A stretch of DNA of 64,000 nucleotides. It comes from Lepisosteus oculatus (Eukaryota; Chordata; Actinopteri; Semionotiformes; Lepisosteidae). Made by a program: the position numbers and the translations under genes. The notes under the pieces were generated by a model. It ran no database searches. It saw nothing but the letters and a program-made list of their open reading frames with translations, and was not told where the DNA came from. Every line of letters starts with the position of its first letter. Positions within the stretch are counted from its first letter, which is position 1. Below are positions 1-11,300 of this stretch, piece after piece. The DNA lies in assembly GCF_040954835.1 (NCBI RefSeq), contig NC_090716.1:11531275-11595274 (forward strand). The letters are read 5' to 3'.

Positions 1-409
1 ATTAGACAATGCTGTATCCATAAGTCCTATGGAACGTGTTCCGTTTAGACACCTCATTATAAAAGAAAAACTGTTGCTCTCTTGGAACTGTTAAGCAGAC
101 CAGCCAGACTAGATCCCGTCCACAGAGGATGTCTGTCTCAGACAGATTAAGGGAAATGAATCTTTTTAACCCCCCAAACTGAGAAGATTATATGGGAATT
201 TGAATCAGATATTAAAATTGACTGAACCCATCCAGGAAATATCTTCACTTAATGGACAAGCTACATGATAAAATTGTTCTCTCTCAGTTATAACCTCTTA
301 TGTTCAGGATAAAAAATAATACATGAAACATGTTCTACAAGTGAAAATTAATTTTAGGAGAACTGTAGACAGAACACAAGAGTGATTTCTTTACACAGAG
401 AGCTGTGGA
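1..409. other. intergenic, nothing recognised
   Basis: AT-rich sequence with stops in all frames; no repeat family or RNA gene seen. Confidence 0.6.
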
Positions 410-974
410 TAATAATAATAATTGCTTACACTTATATAGCGCTTTTCTGGACACTCCACACAAAGCGCTTTACAGGTAATGGGGATCCCCTCCACCACCT
501 CCAGTGTGCAGCCCCACCTTGATGATGATACTGCAGCCATAGCGCACCAGAACGCTCCCCACACACAAGCTAAAAGTGGGGAGGAAAAGAGAGTGATGAA
601 GTAGATTCATAGATGGGGAGTATTAGGAGGCGTTGATTGGTAAAGGCCAATGGAAAATTTGGCCAGGACACCAGGGTTACACCCCTACTCTTCTTGAGGA
701 ACACCCTGAAATTTTTAATGATCACAGAGAGTCAGTTATATCTCATCCCAAGAGGAGCACCTTTTTACAGTATAGTGTTACAATTACTACATTGGGGCAT
801 TAGGACCCACACAGACCACAGGGTGAGTGCCCCCTACAGGTTCCTCTAACACCACTTCCAGCAGCAGCCTTAGTTTTTCCCAGGAGGTCTCCCCTCCAGG
901 TACTGACCAGGCTCACAAATACTTAGCTTCAGTGGGTTGCCAGTTGTGAGTTGCAGGGTGACATGACTGCTGGC
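410..974 (-). mobile_element. 5S-rRNA-derived SINE (SINE3-like), near full length
   Basis: Read on the minus strand, the element opens with a 5S-rRNA-like head: GAAGCTAAG (rc of 922-930) and CCTGGAGGGGAGACCTCCTG (within the rc of 878-902). These match the box A and box C parts of the 5S internal promoter. It continues through a body and ends in the tail with AAAGCGCTTT and AAAAGCGCTATATAAG, closing in (ATT)n at 410-422. The 5S-head-plus-LINE-tail architecture is that of SINE3-type retroposons. It is diverged, so probably inactive. Confidence 0.8.
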
Positions 975-3900
975 TAAAGCAACACAAGCCAGACAGGAGA
1001 TCCTCAGATCCTTAGCTACACTGTTGACGCTGACTCCATAGGTGCCTTGGAGAAATGGCTTTGTGAGCAGCCAGATGTCGCAGTGGTCTGTATTGCTGCC
1101 TTGCAACACTGGGGCCTGATCATTTAGGAGAAAACCTGGCACATTTCAGCACACTTTGTCCTACTTTGGTGCCAACAGGATTTTGATCTATTTTGTATGG
1201 AGATCTAAGAAGCTAGTAATTGCTCTTTTCATCAATTGTAAATAGATTCTGAAGGAAGCTCCTGAAATTCATTTGAAGAAGACAAAGTAAATGTTAATTG
1301 TGAAACCAAGGAAAATCACTCATATTGAAATTACATTTTAAGATTTCATTTCTGAAATGTCTTCTGATACAGTTTCATGTTATAAAGTTGAAAGAAAACA
1401 GTTTCTGCAACATGCTTCACAATTCCAAACTTGATAGCTCTGTGTTTTTTGTTTAATTGAAATTCTTTGTTAATTTTGCTTAGTTTTCCTGACAAAGATC
1501 AAGTAGTTCCCTTGTGTGATCCCTTCTGATGCCCCAAATTCATTGTCATGAATGGAACAGCAGGACATACTCCACTGACTGGGATGTGTGTCTTGCACTG
1601 TCTTTGCTGCACATTCGTCTTAGTGCTCTAGTTATTACTAGGGGACTCTATACCAAGGAAAACAACAACATGTGGAAATCACAAAAAAAAGACAATTTTC
1701 TGATGAAGAGTCTTTAAACTAAATAAAATATTATTTGGCTTTTGATACACTGTATAATTTGTTATGACCATTCACAATGGTAAATTCGACAATCGATAGT
1801 ACACAGTAGAAAGCATTCCTCTGAAAATCATGGTCTTGGCAAAGCGGAGTGGAGTGGAATGGTAACCCTAGGAAGCCATTGCAGAATTAAAACTGCAGCA
1901 ATAGTAGAAAATAGCACTACAGATTCAACACTGTGGGATGCAGTGGGATCCCAGTGGTATGTGGGATGCTGCAAACAGAGAACAATAATTCCAATAATTC
2001 TGGTGAACCTCTGAAACAACACATTTTTCACTTAACATTTTAAAAACACACTTTAGATTACAGAACAGCAAACATCCTTTGGAAAAAGTGTCATTTTGAA
2101 TTTACATCAAAGGGGCGCCAACAACGTCTTTTTTAACACGACTGAAAAGTTTCAAAACCTGACATGAGCCATTTACAGTAATTCAGTCCCATCCTTAGTT
2201 GCTCACATTTTGCAATATGACCAGTCTTCTAATTTCTTTGAGGTGGTATTTTCCTGTGACAATCTTCCGTGATATTTTATAGTCTTATCTATCCATCCAT
2301 TTTCAATTACCAATTGATCCAACATACATTACTGTAGACGTGCAGCCTAACCCAGCAGGTAGTGTGTACAAGGTAGAAAACAGACATCTCAGGGCACAGG
2401 CAGTACCTGGTGAAAATGCACACAATCTGTGGGGGAATATGCAACCTCCAGAGAGAAAGCACTCCAGACCAGCTTTCAATGCAGATCCCAAGAGCTGTAA
2501 CTGCACTAACTGACAGAGCAACACAGCTCTCTGTTTTGCAGTTCTAAGATGCAGGAAATTATGAAATATCTCAAGCATTTCCCAAGGATATACAGTACAC
2601 ACATTTGACTCCTTAAGGATGCAAGTGCCAAATGCCTCTTTAAAATACGTACATAAATAGTTTCAAGGTTATTATGGTGCAGGATAAGAATGAACATTTT
2701 CCCAATGATTTAATTTATACTCTGTTTAGTTGCAGAGCCACAGCCCTTACAATGGGTCTTTTCTTTCAAACACAATCTTTAAAATCTCCTTTCACTCTGA
2801 AACGGAAATCAGCTTTGTATGAAAGGCATTTCAGTATTAAAAAGTGATGAAGTCACACCACTAATCTATATTGGACTATTTTGTTAGCTATTTACATATG
2901 AGGTATTTAGGGAAATAAAATTTAATTAGTTACACAGTGTTTATCACAGGTCTTTCCTTTGGACTGTGCATTGCGTAAAACAATAATGTCTTTATTTAGA
3001 GATTCAATGTGCCTGGGGTGAGGTGAAATCTGATACAGAGACGATTAAAAAAAGAAAAAAGCTTCACAAATCATTCCAGTTGGAGTTACATATTCAAAAG
3101 TCTCGCTTAATAAAAGGAAGAGAAGCTTCATGTGGGATCAGATATTTTTGTACCATTTTAGACAGTTCAGATTGTGTTATTAAACATAAACTGTATTTTA
3201 AGAGGCACATAGATAAATGTGTGAATTTGTTAATTTTGCTGCAGGAAAATGGCATCTGAAATGCAAATGAGTGTGCAAAATATGTTGGTGGTTCTCTCAG
3301 GAAACAACGCATGCTGCTTGTCATGCAAGGGCTGGATTCCCTCAGGTAATGAAAAAGTACGTCACAGGCAGAGGTGATTTGCCCTGTGAGTTGCATCTAA
3401 CATTTAAGACATCATCAGGAGAGACTTGGAAACCTCTATCAAAGCAACATTACAATCAAGTTCATTTTAAAATGGTACCAACCATGACAGATGTTAGCAT
3501 ACATACTGTAGCTGGGGAGCATTTAATACAGCAAAAACAGAAAGCAGTCTTCATCCTGACATTTAATAAACAGTGCATAATGTGATTTATTCCACCTGAC
3601 ATATCTGGTTTTGTTCTCTTAGAGCTAACAGTGCTCTGAATTGGAGGTAAACCAATTTGCAGAAAGGTGCCTTACATAAATGCTTTAAGTGTTTTTCAGC
3701 CCACCTTCATTTCTCTCACAGAGTTAGCTACTGGACCTCCCATGCAGACACCATGCTCCTCATTTATACTGAGCACATGTTTCAATCTCAAGCACCAGCC
3801 TGTGAATTTGAGCAGCTCAATGGTTTTCCAGAAAACAACCCAGAGGAATTTGGGCCTCCAGACTCTGCAAGTTTAAATTTAAAAATTAACCAATTCCAGC

Positions 3901-4138
3901 CACCATTTTGTGAAAATTTATCTAGGATAATTAAATGTTCAGCAAAATTGAATTTAATGACAACACACATTTTGTTTAACATTGTTACAAATTGTTAAAG
4001 GTGCACTAACACCAAGAACACTTTTTAAAGTAGAAAGAAGGGCTGTGTGTTTAATATTCATCTAATTAGCTAGAATTTGGTTGTGGGTTGTGTAAGCTAT
4101 AAAACCTATATTTACAGTATGTTTATATATTTATCTTT
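975..4138. other. intergenic, nothing recognised
   Basis: Only short open frames without codon bias or domain similarity. No splice-consistent exon chain was seen on either strand. Confidence 0.55.
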
Positions 4139-4245
4139 GTGTGGTGGACTGGCGTCTTGTCCTGGTTGTACCCCTCCCTGTGCCTGTTGCTTGCTATGAC
4201 AAGCTCCAGCTCCCCCGTGACCCTGAATTGGAAGAAGTGGATTCA
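4139..4245 (+). mobile_element. tRNA-like SINE, 3' fragment
   Basis: The fragment carries GGACTGGCGTC, a GTACCCCTCCC segment, GCTCCAGCTCCCCCGTGACC and CTGAATTGG. This is the 3' half of the dispersed fish SINE seen more completely at 23095-23412. It produces an open frame by chance. Confidence 0.7.
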
Positions 4246-5632
4246 TTTTTATTTTTAATGTATTGTAATAAAACAGTAGAGCCACACAAAGGTGTTCTTC
4301 TTAGTAGTACAAAGATGAAGGCAGCCAGTCACCTGATCATCCACTCTGCTGGTCGGACTGTTCTTCACCATAACTTTTTTTTATTGGATCTGAAAACCAT
4401 TTTTCAGGATGCAGCAAGGGCCTTCCTAAACTGGGTCTTTTGTTGTTTTCTAAGCGGATTAAAAAGCGCTGGAACAACCCCAAGGCTATTTGAAACTATT
4501 AATAGCATACTCCGTACACATCAAACTACTGAACTGTATACGGAAATTCCACACACAGAGCCAGTGAATTCTTGTGTAAATTTCCTGCTGTTTCCACTGG
4601 CGCGATTGAGGTGATGTTACAAGTGAGGCCTACCACTTGCAATCTGGAGCACTTGCCTACATCTCTATTATGTTCATTATATTGTTATTACTATACTCTT
4701 ATCAAATTATTATTAATTGCTTTCTGACATTTGTATAGCTTGTATAGGTGCCTTTTGCCTCCCATGCAAGCTATAATTACACCTTCAATGAAGCAACCAG
4801 CAATTGATCTACAGGTTTTCCATAACTAAATGAGCATCACGTCAAACATGTATCAGTCTAACCTCATGCTAATGTGTTTAACACATTAAGTCCACAGGCT
4901 GCTTTTCACGATTAAATCCCATATCCTGGTACTTCCTTCTGTCTGAAAGCCACAAAAGTTAGCAATCTTGCAGATGCTTGCCTGTGTTTGAACAGAGGGT
5001 TAGACTATATCTGTCTCAATATTTTAGAAGAATAAGATAAAATAAGATCTACATAATCATGGTAGCATTTTGTGGCATTTGCTTTCTAAATAAAGAGTTA
5101 CTGATTTTGTATTTGATCATATTGTGACTTATCAACACAGCGCTGGAATTTTGCAGACTGGCAACTTTTTTGATTCAGGCAGAGGAGGGACAGGGGATGG
5201 CATAAATTTCAGGAGACAGTACACTTCAGTCCAAGCCTGTCACTCAGCCTAATATGATTTTTTTTTTTCTTGGGAAGGTCACAAGGGATTTTGCTCAAAA
5301 AATGTGGTAAAACCTGATATTCAAACATAATGGAGAGAACCACCTTTTCAGAACTAAGTCATGCATTTCAAATACACAGGACTGCATTATTCAAAAGCTG
5401 TTCTCAGAAAACCTACAGTAGCATGCAACTTCTTGCAAATATTATTCCACATTCTCTGGAAAGGAATTTCAGTTTCTAAGATTGTGTGTGAAGAGGGCCT
5501 TTTTAAAATATTTTTTATTTAAAAAAATAACCTGGGAACCTAGACAGCATCCTATCGCTTTGCGTGTTGAAGCTGAAAAAGTAAATGACGTAATGTTACA
5601 TAAAATGGTTCTAGAAGAGCGTAAATGAGACT
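4246..5632. other. intergenic, nothing recognised
   Basis: AT-rich. The open frame running out of the SINE fragment to 4614 has no recognisable protein content. Confidence 0.5.
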
Positions 5633-5637
5633 CACTG

Positions 5638-6186
5638 TGTCACGATCCTCATCCCTCCTCTTAAGGGCGCTCCAATCCTTTCATATTTAGTTGATTATGT
5701 GCACCTGCCCTCTGTTCGTCTCTCATTATTTAGTCCTGGCACTCTTGCTATTCCTGGCTCAGCATTGGGAGATGGACGCCCAGAAGCCCACCTACCAGTG
5801 GGTCCAGAAGAGACCCGATGGCACAGGCTTCATCACGGCCTCTTGACCGTCTGAGTCCGGGGCTCAGAGCGCCTGGCCTCGTTATCCTGGTTTCATTCCC
5901 TGTCCCTGTTCTGGATCCCGTTCCAGATTGTAACCTTGTTTGTCTCGTCTCGGATAGATCTCCCGGTTCCTGGACCCTGGACTGCGCCCCAGATTCCCCC
6001 TTGGACTGTTTGGACTCGTTTGGCTTCACCACGCCCCCCGAGCACCGGATCACTGTCGTCACGCCCTCCTGTCCGTCTGCCCGTCCTGATCCTCTACGTG
6101 TTTTCCCTGTTGTCCTTCTCCACTTACTTCCAGATTATACCATCTGCATAGGGTCCTGAACTATACTTCATGGGAGCCGGCTTACA
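5638..6186. mobile_element. solo LTR with 5-bp target duplication
   Basis: The element starts TGTCACGATCC and ends GGCTTACA, fitting the TG...CA rule for LTR ends. It is bracketed by CACTG at 5633-5637 and again at 6187-6191, a perfect 5-bp target duplication as made by Gypsy/ERV-type integrases. The interior is GC-rich and pyrimidine-rich. No internal coding region or second LTR lies next to it, so it is read as a recombined solo LTR. A non-autonomous element with similar ends is the alternative. The open frames inside it are not genes. Confidence 0.7.
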
Positions 6187-7117
6187 CACTGAGTACTAGT
6201 CTAGAATACAGATCTTGTAGCAATGTTTAATATACACTAAATTGTTTGCAAGAAACAACCCGTAAGTAATTTAACATTCAACTAAAAAGTTTAAATGATG
6301 TACAAATGATTCTTTTAGTCTGCAGCTGCAGCTTGGTTGTATTTATGTGATAGATCATGTTTGCTATAAGTAGGCATCTCATGATATTAACACACTGATC
6401 TGATCTGTGTGTAATTAGGCTCAGGAGTAACTGGAGAAAGGACATTTAGGACATTCTCAATTTCCTTGGTGTAACCAATTGCAATAGATGTTCATTATCA
6501 ATAAAAAAACATTTTTTAGAAATAGATTTAGTGATAAAAGGTAGATCTCATGTTATTCCAGAGTATCTGTGGGATTCATTCGCCTATCCTCCTATCCCCT
6601 AGGGAGGTTCTACATAATTTAATACAGGTCCTCATGTCACATCGATCTGTGACCCAGAAGGCCATTGAAGTTAAACAGGCCTCCTCTGTTTCATTTGTTA
6701 ATTTGGGAGCTTAAAAGAAAGCCATTGATTTGTACACAGTTCATCCTTGAATGCACTTTGTTACATATATGAGAACAAAGGAGGATCAAATGTACCATTA
6801 ATCTCACAGAGGAATGAACAACTTTCAAATTCCCCTTCACAGCACTGCAACCAGACAGGGGTCCCTGTATGTGTTTTATGTGGTTGTCAGGTCAAAATTA
6901 GAAGCATTTTGATTTCTGGATGAAATATTTTTAACTCGATACCATAATTCTTTTACACAGATTGACAGGTATAAAATAGGCCAATGGATAAACTATATGC
7001 TGTACGTTTGTCTTGGTAACAGTTCTCCAGAGAGAGTGAAACCAAACCTGTTGCTTTGTTCTGGGGTATAACATTTTGCCATTTTGCCAGTTTTGGTTGT
7101 AGACTCTGACAACCAAA

Positions 7118-8390
7118 CATTGTCAACGGTTGTTTTTTTGTTAGTTTGCCTGTTATCCTGACAAATAACACAAATGCTTGCTTTCTCTTGTAGACATGGT
7201 ACATTAGGTCATCTTGAAAGCAAGGTTTCATATATACTGTAGGTAATTCTGTGTACTAGTGGATCTGTCTTAGATCCTCTTACCAGAAATTCAACACTTC
7301 AATCGACTTTGTGATTCCAATGTTTTTCAACTGATGAAGTCATCACTCAATATCTGGGCTTTAATTTCTTAAATAAAGTAAGACATAATTTAGTAAATGT
7401 TAAGATTTTTTAGTTTTAAAAATAATTATTTTTAAAACTCTGGTATATTTTTAAAGCTCTGGTGCAGCTGGTATTGTGCTGCGTATGACAAAGCCGACAA
7501 TATAACTACTCTCCGAGGGAAAGAGAGTCCATCATTTATTCTTCTCCATCATAACAACACCTGAGCGTGAGGAGGCGCCGGCAGGGGACAGGTGTTGTGG
7601 TCTGGTGAGTGGCTATAACGCACCTGCCCACCCGAAAGAGAAAGTACGCCCCCTCGGTTATACATACCTAGAAAGATAGCCGCTTACAATAATTAATAAA
7701 CTGAACTGTTATAACCTTTAATATCTCATTTTGTATTCTGATTAATGGGTAAATAATCACTGTGTAAAATCTCTGTAAATGCTTTCTGCTTCAAACCAGA
7801 ATACCATGAGTTACTAAGAACATCGAATGCCTGTTAAAAGCTGCAATGAATGTATGGCATCAGATAGAGTGGATCCAAGACAATGGGACAGATTGATAAG
7901 TCAGTCTACCTTCTGTACAGCGAATTTACAGCCCTTTCCATTCATCTTCATTCCGGAATTTTCTTAAAATAGCTTCTTAATTATTTGGCTTCTAATCAAC
8001 AAGATCGATATTGCAATTAAGGTGCTGTTTGTATCAATATTCAGCAATAAGATAGTTGAGTGGAGTCACAAGATGAGTAGCCCTGCACTACGATCTAGGC
8101 ATGGAAGCAACTCAGATATCACGTCAGCATTGATGGACTTGCATGGTCAGGTGTGCACATCTACCAACAGCAGACCATGTCATAAAGTTGGGAGAGCAAC
8201 ACCGTCATTCAGGAAAGACCATGCTGGAAATCCACAGCCCTGTGGCTGACCCCAGACTTACACACCTCTGGAATTAACAGGAATGATAAATCATGGACCT
8301 ACTGTACGTCATGTTAAGCCATTGTTAACCGTTGTTTTGTTTTTTTTGTTAGCTTGTCTGTTATCCTAGCAAATTCTGTACTAGTAATAC
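7118..8390 (+). repeat. pair of about 50-70 bp direct repeats about 1.2 kb apart
   Basis: Copy 1 (7118-7167) reads CATTGTCAACGGTTGTTTTT, then GTTAGTTTGCCTGTTATCCT. Copy 2 (8318-8374) reads CATTGTTAACCGTTGTTTTG, then GTTAGCTTGTCTGTTATCCT. Copy 2 goes straight into ATTCTGTACTAGT, which in copy 1 occurs 80 bp later (ATTCTGTGTACTAGT, about 7245). That looks like the same sequence with an internal deletion. The 1.1 kb between holds the GC-rich block at 7470-7675. Confidence 0.5.
7470..7675. repeat. GC-rich block, possible decayed retroelement fragment
   Basis: This is a sharply bounded GC- and CpG-rich stretch in very AT-rich surroundings, with GGAGGCGCCGGCAGGGG near 7570 and GTACGCCCCCTCGG near 7645. 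No coding frame of note and no clear terminal repeats or target duplication were found, so the class is undetermined. Confidence 0.3.
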
Positions 8391-11300
8391 AGTGGCAGTA
8401 AATGATTCCTCTGACTACCATTGCACTAATATTGGTTCGTGACTTTTTAAAGCATTTAGGTCAAAAGGTCTAGCACCTTTGAGCTCTTCAGAAGAATGCC
8501 TTCTGTTGATAGGCCATAATCAATAGTATTGACATTTTTTGCAGTTTTTCTCATAACGCCTGGACATATAAAAGGGTTAATACCAACATAAGAATGATAT
8601 ATATTGCTGGATAACCAGAGTTCAATTACATAGTTAAAGACAACTGCAATTATTCTTTTTTTATTTGGTCAGTGGCCAGGTTATACTCCATCAAATTAAA
8701 TGTGGGAATTAAGGTATTACAGAATTCCCATCCCTATATTACATTCCACTCACATAAGACAGTTAATTGGGTGCATTCATTTAATGTTTATTTTGGTCGA
8801 TGAAGAGATAATGTAAAACCAAATATGGTGAAAATGGAAACCGGGCTGAGAAGGGTATCTAAAGTTTTGCAATGGCTTTGAAATAGTTGTTTGTAGTTTT
8901 AGCCTTATGTTACAGAATTCCTTAAAAGAAAAAACAGATTGTCTATTGTCTTTAAAAAGTCAGACGAATTTAAACAAATTCCTCAGTCACAAATAACAGC
9001 AATTCAGCATTTGGTTTAAATGTTATAAAAGCTGTTAATACATGTACCATCATAAATATTAGTTATTTCGCTTTCAAGCTATATTTTGAATAACAATATT
9101 TGCAAGAGGCTTCTATGATTTTTTTCTGTGAATGCATGATATTAGAGTAAAAAGGTTACACAGAAATAGTATATTATTGATATCAGTGTTATGCCTGATA
9201 TATTATTATATTATTATATGTTGATTAGTATAAAGGGAATACCTTTAGACCTTCAGACCTTGAATTCCTGTAGAATTAATTACACCTTTCTCAGGAAAAG
9301 ACCTCAATATTTCTGCTATGAATAACACAGCAACTAATGTCCCTGAATGAGACATTAAACAATTTAATACAATTTAAGAATGCAACAAAATGCAAATTAC
9401 AAATCTTTATCTTAATTTATGTAAAAACCTCAGTTGGGCACAGGAAAAACACTGATATATCCATTTTAATGCAGGATAAGTTAAGCCTTGCGTTAACAAC
9501 TTTGAATAGTATAAAACCCATTTGATAATGGAAACTATGAATTCATGAATTATTTTTTTTCTTTTTTGTGTTTGAATATGTATAATATTCAAGAGGTTTA
9601 TTTTTATTGTAATCAGTTCTTTCAGAAAGTTTTCAGTGACATCAATATATGCAACTAACACTGGATAAAACTGCCAATCATTTGATATTAACTGCAGCTC
9701 CATTATGTTCTTATCAAATGGAGGATGAGAGTCATTTTGTTTAACAGCCCTTATAGTGTAATTATTTCTTAACAGTCTGCCATTTGTCCGCGAGATACAT
9801 CTAGCATAGAACTGTTCACAATTACAAATTGTCCTAGGTTCAGCCGAGAATGTCAAAAACTTATTTGCTGTGGGACTGAGGGCTTAGGAAACACACAACT
9901 CAGAGGATTTACAGGATCTTCAAGAAAAGACAGATAATTTCCAAGATATTTTTGATGAAAGGTGTCATCAACAATAAAATAAAGCAAACAATTATTTCTT
10001 GAAGACCTTCTTGAAGTCACAATCGTATTCAAGATAAATGAAAGTTGTTTTATCATTTACTTTTCCTGTGTCCTTTGTTTCTATAAAAGAAGACAGTAAA
10101 TGGATCTATTCTGTATGCTGGTATACCGTACTGTACAGAAACTGTCTTCTATTTCACCTTTTTACTGTATTATTTTTCAATTCTCTTCTGCATTTGACAA
10201 TTTTAAACTCTCCAAATGCAATTTATATTCTTTTTTAAGCTTTTCTTTCTTCCAAAATGCCTTGTGTTTTGAATTCCATGTCAGTAGTCCAGTAAGAGCT
10301 CCCAAACAATGTCTTTTAAAACAGCAGGATCTGAGGACTATATTATTTTCGTAAATAATCAATCAAGAGCTACTGTATCTTATACAGCAGAAAAGGTCTA
10401 AAAATAACTGGTTTCTAAGTGCAAGTAAATGAGAAACCCATCTTACATAATAATACTACATTAAGTGCTCAAATTAAGAACACAAGACACAAGAATATTT
10501 CCAGTAAACCCTTTTCTCCTATTTTCTGTTAAAATAAAAAATAAAAGAAAATATTACTGTGTTGTGAGTGCAAGTTTAAAGATACAAACCTGAATTTACA
10601 ACAAAGTATTCAATATACTCTGGGAATATTTCAGAATAGGTATATTCCCGTTTTCTTCCAATTTATCTCAAAGGATGATTTTCAAAATGGTTTTTGCTCC
10701 AGATCAAAGTTTCGTGGCGATTTTCTGAATATAATTGTAAAAGTCTAAAGATGTAACATCATACAGAAGCATCACAGGACTGTAAAACAGTATTAAAATT
10801 ATATTGTTATATTTTTAGTTAGGAACAGATTTGGAATTTTTTAATTAAAAGTAGTGCAAACAGCAAAAGGTTGAAAGCATCAATAAGTAATATTGTGCTG
10901 TTTTTTTTTTCAGAAAAAATGGGCAGCAACATTGCAGTTTAAAAAAAAGTTCATCCAATCTTTAATGTAACATTTGTGTTCTTTTATGCTGCAATAATCT
11001 ATTACTCTGTCTGAAGTGTAATTGAGGATTTAATTAATGTTAATCTGGAGTTAATCTGCGACACTAGAGTAAAAACTAACAGATTGGATGTGCAGTAAAT
11101 TGAGTAACCTGGTGCTGAGTTTATACTGACGATCCTTTGTATAGTGTGCCAGATAAAACCATTGTTTTTCACACAACAGGAGAGCTCATGGAAGTCCTGA
11201 CATGCTTATTACTCTGCTTTACATTTACCCCCCGAACTCCTTCACATATTATAGGGTAAGTAAAATGTTGTGCATTTTAACTGGAAAATTATTAGGTCAA

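Noticed and set aside
870..974. possible 5S rRNA gene on the minus strand
   Set aside because: Only parts of 5S are preserved and they are joined to a SINE body and tail, so it is a retroposon head, not an rRNA gene.
4141..4614. 157-codon plus-strand open frame
   Set aside because: Its first third is the 3' end of a dispersed SINE and the remainder has no domain or codon bias.
5748..6159. overlapping open frames on both strands with Pro/Ser-rich products
   Set aside because: They lie inside the GC-rich solo LTR; long frames on both strands reflect few stop codons in GC-rich sequence.
9407..9856. 149-codon minus-strand open frame
   Set aside because: Composition is that of random AT-rich DNA, with no recognisable domain and no supporting splice structure.
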